A stretch of DNA of 64,000 nucleotides from Rhizoclosmatium globosum. Lineage: Eukaryota; Chytridiomycota; Chytridiomycetes; Chytridiales; Chytriomycetaceae. Below are positions 24,501 through 35,057 of the stretch, one piece after another; the stretch's first letter is position 1; every line of letters starts with the position of its first letter. Where the stretch lies: positions 124,001-188,000 of the forward strand of contig MCGO01000011.1 in NCBI GenBank assembly GCA_002104985.1, read 5' to 3'. The position numbers and the translations under genes were made by a program. The notes beneath the pieces are model-generated. The model was not told where the DNA came from. It was given only the letters and a program-made list of their open reading frames with translations, and searched no databases.

Positions 24501-27500
24501 TTAGCTGGGAGTTGTCCTCTGGGGCTTCGTCTTCTTCATCCACTCCCTCTTCCATTTGAACTCCAACACCTCCGCCAACTCCAACTCCAACTCCAGCAGG
24601 TATTTCAACATCAATTTCTTTCACGGGCTTGATGACAAATGAAACGACAAGAGCATCGAGAAACTGGGAAAGAGCCTTGGCGTAAAAGTTGCCTCCGACA
24701 GCAGGCCGAACTCCAGTGATGATTGCTGGATGCCTGTAACGCTCTATATTATTCCGCGACTGTATAGTATCATCGATTCCATTTTCCACTTGATAGGCAG
24801 GCAAATTCATGACATACTGATAGATGGAAAGTTCATGTGGACTCAAAGAACTCAGATTCACTTGATGATCAGTACCAACCAGAAACCCATCAACCATGCT
24901 GAACGGGCCAGTTTCGATAATCACATTCATGGCTCTAGTGGTACCAAGCTCTGCATCAGTCAAAGGGACTTTGGAATCAAGGAAGCGATTAAACAAGAGA
25001 TTCGAAAAACATTGTGCAGCATCTTGAAGATTTTGAACTGGTATAACTTGACCAACACCTGGTGCAAGCCGAACTCGATAAACAACCTCTCCAGATGAAT
25101 CTTCACTTGTATTCTGTTGGCGTGGAACATAGTCCTCATTATCTCCACCCTGAAGACTTTCTTCATCATCACTACTGTCTGCTTTAGCCGCCTTTGCAGC
25201 CTTCTTTTCTCTCTTCAAGTCATCTTCAAGCCAGATGCTCAGACTCAGTTTCAACGCTGAGATGCTAGAGTCCTTCAAATACTTTGCAAGGTAATGTTCC
25301 TTGTTGGGGATGTTGAAGCCAGATTCTGGATCCAAAAGTTGAGTAACAACAGCAGTCCTTAAGAGCGCGAGCTGTTTGGCAGAGTGGTCTGTTGGATAAT
25401 ACCAATACTGTCCAGAATCGGTGATGAACCCAACAGCTCCGTCATTCATTTCTTCTTCCCAAACTTGGAGTGATTCACTGGTATTTGCTGCTCCCAACAA
25501 CATGGCCAAGATGATCATTCGATCCCAACAACTCGACTTTGAAAGTTTGAGCCCATCAAGTTCTGTGACAATATCAAACAGAATTCTCAGTGGATTTGAA
25601 TTTTTATCTCCAAACAGGTCGCGTATAATCTCAAGAAGATGTTGAGGTTGCTGGCCAGCAGACAGACAATTATTCTCAATCTCAGGGCTCTGGTTTCTTT
25701 TGAATGTTGGAGAGTCCAGAAACGATAATATTCTGTGGTGGACTGGAAACTGATTCTGATCTTCGGGCGGACCATTTTGAAGTCTGATGTTTACAGCGGC
25801 TGCATGCAACTTGTTGAACAAATTGATGGTTCCAGGAGTAAGAACATGGACAGTGTCAAAGATCAAGGTTGAAAGATCCACGTAAGCTTTGAGTGACTGT
25901 CTTTCAGCTTCGTTTGGAACCGTTCCTATTCAACAAAAGGGAAAGAATAAGAGAAATGAAGAGGAGTATAAAGATATCAAAGACATAAAGTAAACATACC
26001 ATAAGCTACATATGTATTCAAGAAATGCTGTTCGTGGTCTTTCTTGTCAACCGTCATCCTTTTCCGCTCCAGTATCATGTCGGCTTGTGCGGCAGTCATG
26101 TCCCTAAAACCAGAAAAGATCAGTTCTTTGATGACAACAATGAAGTTGAAGAATGCTCACGCAAGATCAATCTGTTCTTGGGTTGCATCATCAGCAAGGT
26201 TGCGACGGTTCACAAACGCTTGTTTCAGCTGACGTTCCTGCTCTTCTTTGAGAATCTTGATTACTTTGGGAGCCATTTGTTTCAGCTTTTTGTTGTCTAG
26301 TTCAAAGATGGAAGTGTCAATCTCGCGTCGAGGTTGTTTCTAGGTATTTGGGTTAGGTTACATAACGTTCTGTAATTCAAACATTATACCAAGACTTGAA
26401 CTTCCTCAATGCGGCCTTCACACTTGGTCTCGTCACTCTTGGTCTCAAAATCTCCAGTCTTGTTCTGTTTGAAAAGCGGCAGAAACAAGGCCTCGTATTG
26501 ATTGTTGTTGGACCAGTTACGCGGAACCTCGCCCAGTTGCGGAACTCGTTGTGAAGGCATAGTACCAGACAAGTGGGCTCCTTTGTATCCACGAGTGTGT
26601 TTGAAGGTAAATTTGGACCCATCTGAGGAAACAACAACTGGACGGATATTCAAGACTTTTGAATCAGACGGAAGAATATTGGTTTGAAGTGTCAGATTCA
26701 GAAAGTTGTGCTGAGGAAATACAAAATCCCAGTCTTCATCATTGAAGCGTTCTTGAACTCTTTGATGCAGGACAAAATCAAGAGTCAGCTGCGCGCCACC
26801 TTCAAAACGTTGCTCCATATAAGGCGGAGTTTCTTCCAGCTTTAACCACCTTTGAACTACTGCGCGCATGTTCACATATCCAAGCTTCGAGATAGACAGT
26901 GGAGACGACATGGGTTGTGCGACCCGACCTCGACCAAAGTGGGTTGCGATTGCTGCGTTCAAAACAAGATTGTTGGAATTCTTGAACTTTGGGTGACGGG
27001 ACAAGAGCTTCCTTATGACTGTGTTGAAGTTGTTGCGATACACAGAGGCATTGTCTTGACTGATAGACACAGAAACAAGAGAGACAGGCTGTTCATGTAC
27101 CAAGCCAGCAACAAAGTTTTGGATTCCAACAGCAACAGAGTGGCCTCGAACACGTCGAAGAGTATCATTCCAAGCTGGAGAAATAAGTTCATTCCATAGA
27201 TAGACTTGGGTCTTGTTGCCGCCAGGACTTATGAACGACTGAGAAATGGAATAGAGTCTTTGATGCGACTCTTTCCCCACGTGGAGCAAATGAGTTGTTT
27301 GATATCGGAAATCCCGAAGAACCACAGTCTCGCCCATAAGAATTGAGTGAAGACCCAACACTTTGATTTTGGCAGAAACAGGTTGGTTCTTGGTGGGGTT
27401 GAAAGACGTTGTAGCCAGCACTTGAAACAAAGGTAGAATCTATTGTTGAATGCTCGGTTTTAATAATTGGAAAGAAGTGGAAGAATAGAAAAACATACAT

Positions 27501-30500
27501 GTGATATCTTTGAATCCTTATTCTTGAAGAACACAACACCAAGCTCCGTAGCTCCTGAAAACGTCATTGGTTCTTTGGTGAAATCAGGTGCTTTCGAATA
27601 ATGCTTGAACAAGACAGACCCAGAACACCATTCTCCATTTGTAAACGTTGGCTCATTGTCAGCAAGCCCGTTCAGTAACGTCAATGCTGATTGGAATACG
27701 TGATGCATACCATTCTTTTGTACTTTGAGGCTGCGACCAATAACCTTCTTGTTGAGCAAAGAAAGTCCAATCAACATCAGTTTGCTCAAGTCCATCAGCT
27801 CTGTGTAGTTTTCAGAAGACTGGAGAAATGATGCGGGACTGATTGGAGTGGCATCAATGAACAGCTGACACTCTCCCAATCCTGGTCAAATGATAAGTTT
27901 TGATACTTGGTTTAACAACAAACACTCACCATGTGCCTCTCCCATCTCAACGTCTTCATTATCGTGCAAAACGTCAACACCACCAACAACAACGTTTCCA
28001 ACTGCATCAACTTGAAGATCAAGACGGTGCTGGTTATCCTGAGCAACTTGGACTCGGTGTTGATGAATGGGGGTGTTCAATAAACGCGCACTGGTTGTCC
28101 AGTGCAGAGTTTCCACAATAACCCCAGTCACATTCTTGATCCCGCCCTTCTTGTTGTACTGCTGAACTGCACCAAACAACTCTATTGCCTCCTTGTCACT
28201 CAGCTTGGATTTATTGGCTGCTGCAAAATCAAGTCGGTGCGCCAAATACGGACCATAGCTTTGATAAACGTCTTGATTCTTCACGGCGTGATATACGTTA
28301 GTCAAGTCAACGTCAGTCGGATCACCATTTGTGAATGCCTGCCAGGTAGCAGCCAGTTGGCGAAGAACAATAAAGTCATGAAGTTTAAGCTCCCGATTTG
28401 TCATGGCTGTCCGAGGAGGTTTCAACTGTTTTCCATCGTTGGTCTTGATCCAAATTGGATAACTGCCTGGACGCATAGAGTGAGCTGCTGTTGCTGGATG
28501 ATTGACTGAATACACGTGACTTGATCCCATTTCGAAGGCCTGGTTTACTAGACGAGCGTCCATAATCCCAAGCGAAGTGACACAGCGAGAGGCGTCAGAA
28601 CCAGCCACCAATTGTCGATTCACAACTGAGTTGGCACTTGTGGATGGAGCAACAGTAGTATTTGGATCAGCCAGAGCCGGAGAATCTGGAGAATCAGGAG
28701 CAACGGGAGCAACAGGAGTTACGGGAGCAACAGGGGCTACGGGCTCGACGGGAGCAGGAGCAACAGGGGCTACAGCAGCGACAGGAGCAACAGGGGCTAC
28801 GGGCTCGACGGGAGCAACAGGAGCAATGGGTACAGTAGGAACAGCGGTAACGGCTGGATCATAGTTTGGATGTGACTCAATCATATGTCGAATCAAGTCT
28901 TGACAATATCCATCTTGAAGGCAGACAGGACAAGTATCGTCCTATAACAGTATACCACATAAGTAAAATATAAAATTGGCAAGATTCAAAACAAACCGTT
29001 GATCCAGCTTTGGGTGAATTTGAAATAAGTCGAGCAAGATGGTTGTTGAAAAGATTGGCATCTGTGTACGATCCTATCGAGGGAACAGTAGACCGTAATG
29101 AAGCAGGTCGATGAAAATGTTGAGCCAACAGGTGAGCTTCAAACGCAGCCAATGTTGCAGCGTCACTTGACTTTTGGTGAGAAGTTCGACACAGTGGACA
29201 GAAGCCATTCTAAGTGTTGAAATTAGTATGACAAACAAAATGAAATATCATACCAAGAAGTGTTGTTCGGTAAAGACCTCTGCAAGTCGATAATCTTGAT
29301 TCTGCAATTTGTCCATTAGTATGAAGTGCTCCTTCTTCCAAGCTGCTCCGCTGTCTGGTCGAGGACGTTGAGGCCAGCTTCCAAAAACAGAGCTACTTTG
29401 TCTTTCTTGTCTTCCCCCACCAAGTACATTGGATGTTCTGCCAACATCTCTGACTCCACCACCTCCAAGTACATTGGATGACCTTCCGAGAATTCCAAGT
29501 CCACCACTGCTGACAGACGTGAATTGTTTGTCCGCGACAAACAAACTTTGACTCCCGCTCCGACCTCCACCAATACCAGTAGAACCATTCCTGTTCCCAC
29601 TTCCACCTCCACTTCCACTTCCACCTCCACCTCCACCTCCACCTCCACTCCCACCAACACCAGTAGAACCACCACCGTTCCCATTCCCACCAGCACCAGC
29701 ACCAGCAGCAACACCAACACCAACACCAACATCAACATCAACATCAACATCAACATCAATCTCTGGTTCATCCATCAAAGAAGCAGCACCAGCCTTGACC
29801 ATGAGCGCCAAAGTCACTTTGTACATGGCTTCGTGAATGGCCTCAACATTGGCAACCTTCTTTCCAAGAACTGGTTCCGCACACACACCAACGTCCAGGA
29901 GTATCTTTGGACAGAACAGATACCTAAAAAGCAAAACGCGTCAACTCTAACAAGACTAACATAAGAAAGAGAACTAACCGATTCAGCGACAAGATAAACA
30001 CAACAGTCGGAACAACGTTTCGCCTTCGAGATACCAACTCCTGCCTAAACTGTTCCAACCTTCCACTCAGAGGGAATATAGTAGCGGCGTGAGTTTCTCG
30101 CAGCACATCAAAAGTGGCTTGATTGATACTGTAGCTCCAGTCCCCTGTGAAACAGCTGCAGTGATCCAATCCGTCAATCATACCCTGAGGACACTTGTAC
30201 AGTTGAGGTACTATACTGAACTGCGTTTCACCCTCCAGATTGTTTTCAGCATTGTGTCTGCGCACGGAAATAATGCGATTACGAATCGCAATCAAGGCAG
30301 ACCCAGCTGGATGAATGAACCCAAACTGAGATTCAAAAGAGGCCAGAGCTTCATGGATGGTCATATTGTCAATAGTATCCAAAAAGGATTGACAAATAAG
30401 TAGCGACTGTGATGTACTCAAGAACCTATTATAAGCACGAGCAAACAAACGATAGCGTGGCCTCAGGGTGATGGGAATGAACGACGTGCTCCCATCAACG

Positions 30501-33500
30501 TAGATAGAACCTTGAGGTACTTTGACGCGGGTCAGAGACAAAGACTCCTATTACGAAACAATAATACTGTGGTTAGAATCACGATGAGAGACATTTTGCT
30601 AAACTCACCATTGGTACTGGATCCGAAGGAGGATCCTCTTCAACATCATCTGCATCGTCATCTTCCATTGCTCTCTTTCCTTTCCCTTTCGTTGCTTTCG
30701 CTTTTGTTGCTTTCGCCTTCACTGGTTTTGCAGGTGGGTTTGGCTGTTTTGCTTTCTTGCTCCCTTTTCCAGCAGCTGAAATGAATGGAGCCGTACCGTA
30801 GCCTAGATCCAAATCTGCCAGGTCTTGCTCGAGCTCAAACAGATCAACAGAATCAAAGCTGTTCAGATTCAAAGTTGTGGTTCCGATCAGCAAATCTTCC
30901 AGTCCGTTATCAGAGTCCACATCCGAATCCACCTCCGAGTCCACCTCCAAGTCCACGTCTGAGCCCACGTCTGAGTCCACCTCCAAGTCCACCACACCGA
31001 AGTCCAAGTCAGAGTCATTGGAGTCATCGAAACCAAATCGCTGAAACCAATCAAGTAGTTCAGAATCAATGTCACTGACCTTATCATCAAGAGTTAGATT
31101 CAACAGAGCATCAATCAAGATATTACCTCTCCATCAGCCAAAGATTCAGGGTCGGAATTGTTACACGTTGAGGGTTCACTTTGCGTCTCTGAATCAGACA
31201 CAATAAACGAAACATATTCTGATATTTGAGCCGGAGGAGCAGACTGCGTGGACACAAGGCCTGACTTGGCTTCCACGGTTTGAGACAAGGCAGAAGAAAT
31301 AGAAGTCGCATCAAAGCCAGACATTTCGAATGGAGCGTATTCAGGCAACGGAGAAGAAGTCAAAACAGAAATAGAACTTGTTTCGCTTTCGACTGCACCA
31401 GAAGTGGCTAACGTGTTGGACCTCAGTGGGACAGTCGTCTCTTCGTCAGACTGATAATCTATTTGGTTCAGATTCTTTGGTGTTGGTGTTGCAACTACGT
31501 CGAGGTAATCACCGCGTGATATAGTCGCAGAAGAGTCGCCGACGTTGAGATCAGAATCCTAAAAAACCAGTGAGACAACACTATTTCGAACACAAAAAAG
31601 AAAAAAACTTACAGTTGTGGATGATTGGCGGGAATAATGGAAGGGGCGACGACCTCGGCGAGAATATGGCTGTATTGGGCTGAAACTTGGGACAGACGAA
31701 CCAGCCACTGATGAACCACTAAGAGATGGAAGCTCATTGGACTCATCACGAAGAGGAACAGACGGTGGTTCTTGACTTTCGACGGGTGTTGCATCAGTAC
31801 TGGATGAACCAACTTTTTGGCTAGGGTCAGTACTTGAGTACATATTATCGGCTCCTCCAGGTAGTTTCCCAACAAATCTGATAGTGGAGTCAACAACGAG
31901 ATTATACGCTAAATTAAAAATGTTAGATCACATTTAAACAAAACATTACAAACGTACACGAGAGTAAATGAGAGTCATCCATATACTGTCCTCCAAAGAC
32001 CAACTGAAGCGAAAAAGCATTCGCAACATTTCTGGACTGGACGAGATAATTTCGAAGCTCAAGAACAGTGGCGTCTTGCCGAATCTCGACAAACAAATGC
32101 TTCCCGTCCAGCAATTTGACAAAGAACGCCAGGACTTGAGTCAAACACGTATTGAAGCTTGTTTTAATAATAGCTTGTTTTTCCATCACACTTGGTGCAG
32201 CATCTGAAGCTTCAAAGATTGCCAGTGCAAGTGCGGGTGATGGAATCCAATCATGATGCGACATGGATTGCAAAGAGAACCAGGATGCGTTTGTTTTGAT
32301 TACAGTTTTGGACTGGAGTTGCTGGACGAGTGTTGGTGGCGGAGGCGGAGTTGGTGGAGGAGGAGGTTCTGGTGGAAGACTGTGGCTTTGAGGTATGGTA
32401 ATGGCAGCGTTACTTGAGTCAATAAGCTCGAGTGGAATTGATAAACCTATTAAATTATAATGGATGAGAAATAGTGTAAAGAGATTGTGTCGAATAGTTA
32501 CCAAGTTCAGGAAGCATACGTGGTAGAATGAAGTCAATCAAGGTGATTGGTTCATACGGTGGCAAGTAAAGTCTTGCTTTTTTGATGCCTAAAGACGGGA
32601 TTGGTGGAGTTGTGACAACAGACGATATTGAGTGACGATGTAAGGTAGCAGACAGCCAATTCAATGACGGGATATCACCCATTGCAGGATGAAAGATGGA
32701 AGGAGACCATGAAGGGGATAATTGAGGATTCATGTCCGAGAACCAAATCCCAGAATAGCGATGACTCTTCTTTGTAGATGGAATCTTGGGTTGGTCAGAC
32801 CTCGTCTGTGACAGACGACGAGGATTTGGAGACGCAGTGTTTGGAATCATGAAAGGATTCAAAATAATTGAATCGGACTGGTTGGAAGCAGGAATTGGAG
32901 TGGAGGTCTTGATGGTATTTAATGGGCTGTGTGGCCCTGGACGTGACGCAAGACGAACAAGAGTACTGGAATTTAGACCGAGGCCTGACCCAACAATTAG
33001 CTCTAGACACCTTAAATGAATTGAATCTTACCTGAGAGTGTTGCACCAGATGTTAATCGCTTCCAGTGTCGGCCAGGTCGATACAGTTGGAGGCCTTCAA
33101 CTGGAAGACCAACAGCCAAACATGTAGCCTCCTTTGCTTCAAACACGGTTGAATCGTTGGAGACTAGAACCATAACGATTGATCCAGTTGGAACGATAAC
33201 AGATAGATAGAACTTGTCATCAACGGACAGGGGCTTCAACGGCACTGATAACCAACTGCAACTGGACAGCCGAGAGTAGCAGACATACTTGATGAGATCC
33301 AACGGCCCGCCAATAATAAAGCCACAGAAGACCAGTAGTGAGTAGAACGGGAGAACAAGGTTCTCATAACGAGCAAGTAACTCAGCAACACCAATCTCCT
33401 GGATAAGTCGTTCGTAGCCAGAGAGCAACTCGATCAGTTGAGAGAGCTTCAGTTCCTTGGCCACGGCTTTGAGACTCCTCTTGGCCCAAGACTTGTGTCG

Positions 33501-34137
33501 GCGATGTTCTTTCCGTCTTCGTTCATATTGAGCAGGTCCAAAGAGAGGATGATTTCTCAACCATTTTGAGTGGAACTTGAACTGGAGACGCAGTGAGTTC
33601 TGGAATAAAAATCTTTCCCAAACAAGTAGAAAGAATGGAAGAGGGCATGAGATGGACACGGAAAGGAGTGACGAGATTGAGAGTTTCAAGGCGACCTGGG
33701 GAAAGGAAAAGACAAACGTTAGAAATGCGAATCAAGAGGACACAAGAATCGTACCTGCGTGTCCACAAGTGGAAGACAGATTGAAGCCAAGAATCCTCCC
33801 ACGGTGGTTGGAGACCAGTGTTTGGAACCCCTGATTACATTCACTTGGACAATGGACGTCAAACACCGACAAATGATCAGAGAGAGACTACGGAACGAAT
33901 AGGATACTATGTGTCAATATTGTCAGTGATACTCATTGCGATTCAGGAGACAAGACACACCTCCAGCAGTAAAGATTTTCGAAAGGAAGGAAAAGAGAGC
34001 GACGACGGAGAAAGAGAATAGCATCGTTTAAGTCTATTTGGATCTTTAGTATTAGTGCTTAAATCAAGAAGAAGAGGAAAGGCATGGTAGGAATTAGGTG
34101 TAGATAGCCTCTGCAAGGTTCCACTCGTAACAAACAT
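21549..34137 (-). CDS. Giant ubiquitin-like / TnpB-Fanzor-like nuclease protein (about 3,840 aa)
   Basis: Twenty exons in coding order: 33961-34137, 33755-33887, 33032-33695, 32502-32984, 31958-32446, 31613-31908, 31127-31558, 30609-31079, 29979-30547, 29254-29923, 28997-29209, 27930-28941, 27499-27881, 26390-27439, 26161-26339, 26000-26103, 24177-25925, 22454-24103, 22181-22404, 21549-22130. Introns are 44-74 bases and phases agree except one extra base near 33560. Order of parts: two ubiquitin-like folds (about 265-342 and 602-667, the second ending GG); acidic Ser/Asp tracts; Gly/Asn repeats; two C2H2-like fingers (about 1465-1560); Pro-Val-Ala repeats; a long unassigned region; a RuvC nuclease module (about 3350-3705); a Gly-rich tail with [12 protein letters not shown], a nuclear signal. 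Exons 1-3 are least certain. Family assignment rests on motifs read by eye. What it cuts, and whether it uses a guide RNA, is not visible. Confidence 0.65.
21990..23450 (-). other. RuvC / zinc-ribbon nuclease module (TnpB-Fanzor type)
   Basis: RuvC-I is [20 protein letters not shown], with the Asp codon at 23109-23111. It is followed, as in TnpB, by VVQIGVG and a long helical stretch with basic residues. A RuvC-II candidate is the Asp in YATSDFNSK (22509-22511); TnpB usually has Glu. Then come [14 protein letters not shown] and FKCSNPRC, a zinc ribbon with Cys at residues 3656, 3658, 3672 and 3677. RuvC-III is [13 protein letters not shown] (Asp at 21993-21995), matching RDxNAAxNI in spacing. 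Confidence 0.6.
28695..28848 (-). repeat. Pro-Val-Ala coding repeat
   Basis: A run of six- to nine-base units encodes V-A-P-V-A-P and V-E-P-V-A-P after the second C2H2-like finger of the giant protein. On the plus strand it reads as a false collagen-like GAT frame. Confidence 0.8.
29570..29765 (-). repeat. Simple repeats encoding Gly/Ser/Asn and Val-Asp/Val-Gly linkers
   Basis: CCACCT-type, ACCAACACC-type and ACATCA-type microsatellites lie within exon 10 of the giant gene. They code for alternating D-V-D-V and G-V-G-V, then a Gly-rich linker. Length polymorphism is likely. Confidence 0.8.
30888..31010 (-). repeat. Asp-Ser-Asp-Val coding repeat
   Basis: Repeats of about 12-18 bases in exon 8 of the giant gene encode D-S-D-V and E-V-D-S units, giving an acidic tract. 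Confidence 0.75.
31852..32100 (-). other. Second ubiquitin-like domain, ending in Gly-Gly
   Basis: Split by the 31909-31957 intron. It reads [19 protein letters not shown], then [20 protein letters not shown], then [12 protein letters not shown]. This follows ubiquitin residue by residue in its C-terminal half (RLIFAGKQLEDGRTLSDYN, STLHLVLRLRGG). The GG falls near 31854-31859 and is followed by Ala-Asp, the context in which deubiquitinases cut ubiquitin fusions. Confidence 0.75.
32930..33212 (-). other. First ubiquitin-like domain of the giant protein
   Basis: Split by the 32985-33031 intron. It runs from [19 protein letters not shown] to [11 protein letters not shown]. The order of strands and the TLS...STL...L pattern at the end follow ubiquitin, where the equivalent is TLSDYN...STLHLVLRLRGG. 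The tail reads RPGP instead of RGG, so it cannot be conjugated or cleaved in the usual way. Confidence 0.6.
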
Positions 34138-34630
34138 TTGACTCAATCACAGATTGATAGGGAAGGAGGAGTGAATAACCGATGGTATCAAGAGGAATTG
34201 AAGGGTGAGATACGAGAAGATGAGATCGTAATCAAATTGAGTGGGGGACGGTGGTCCAGACCAATGACAATCCAGATCACGGAATGAGAGGATGCCGTAA
34301 GATCGCAGAGGACTCAAGGTGAACAAACAGTCCTCAATCAACGACAACTAACGCTCGCAGCTTTAAGAAGGGAAGGGAAGGTAAGGGACGAAGGGGAAAG
34401 GGGATTCACTTGCAAGCGTTTGTTCAAATTTGTGAGGATTTTCAAAATTTGTCTCCCTTATTGAAAAGGAAGAGGAAAGAGAATGAACAGAAAATATATG
34501 GCATTATCACCTCGTTGTTGAAACCCTTGTTTCAGTCCTTAAAAAACGGCAGTATTTTGCACTATTAGCGATGACTGGATTAGTTTGAGGGATATTGCAG
34601 CAAAAGAAGCCTCATTAGACTACGTTGGTG
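34138..34630. other. Intergenic upstream of the giant gene
   Basis: 493 bases. The minus strand has a 66-codon open frame (34147-34347, ending SVIHSSFPINL) that could be a missed 5' exon of the giant gene, but it lacks an ATG and no splice junction is convincing. No terminal inverted repeat or target-site duplication was seen relative to the far end near 21500. Confidence 0.4.
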
Positions 34631-35028
34631 TTAACGAATTGTTATGTCGCTGTATGAGTTACCATACAGCGCACGGATGGCATTGTAATGGATATCACTG
34701 CTTTGGAGGATGATGCCTTTGTTGCTCTTTTCACTCTTGTGTGCGTTCTCGCGCTCACGCTCCATCTTGCCGAATTCTCTGCCGTCAATGATACCCTGAT
34801 CAACGTCAACAAAGATGAAGAATGACCAAGCGGCCATGAATTGAAGAGCCAAGAAGACCATGGACCACAACTTGTTTGCTCCACTGTTGTCGATGATGGC
34901 AACGACAAGAGGGCCAAGCCAGGCACTGCACTTGTCAGTAATTTCGTACAAAGAGTAGAACTAGGCCTCAGGTCCATCAGAGGCTTACCGTTAGCAGCTT
35001 CAACTTTGAATTTCGAGAAGAACGGCAT
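34631..35028 (-). pseudogene. 3' fragment of an Atg22/UMF1-like MFS transporter
   Basis: About 105 codons (34631-34951) encode the end of a transporter: YEITDKCSAWLGPLVVAIID, a last hydrophobic helix (LWSMVFLALQFMAAWSFFIF), then a hydrophilic tail. Upstream, a piece reading PFFSKFKVEAANGK (34980-35028) is in another frame. Nothing earlier of the protein is present before the next gene begins at 35058. It is a truncated relic, probably of a vacuolar amino-acid effluxer-type protein. Confidence 0.55.
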
Positions 35029-35057
35029 AGACTCGAATTTCTAAAAGCAATAAATAA

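Noticed and set aside
28577..28864. Collagen-like Gly-Ala-Thr protein on the plus strand
   Set aside because: It is the antisense shadow of the Pro-Val-Ala repeat coded on the minus strand by exon 12 of the giant gene.
33003..33031. A 29-base intron in the giant gene (GTAAG...TCTAG)
   Set aside because: Using the next acceptor (intron 32985-33031, 47 bases) gives a normal size, keeps the frame and completes the ubiquitin-like fold ([12 protein letters not shown]).
33961..34030. Signal peptide start ([18 protein letters not shown]) for the giant protein near 34026
   Set aside because: With the available donor it leads straight into a stop. The other frame ([19 protein letters not shown]) splices cleanly to exon 2.
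34147..34347. Upstream coding exon of the giant gene
   Set aside because: It is open for 66 codons and protein-like, but begins without ATG and ends in a stop before any usable donor. Kept only as a possibility.
21501..34630. Transposon ends (terminal inverted repeats, target-site duplication) around the giant gene
   Set aside because: I compared the flanks by eye and saw no convincing inverted repeat or duplicated target. A computed search over wider flanks would be decisive.
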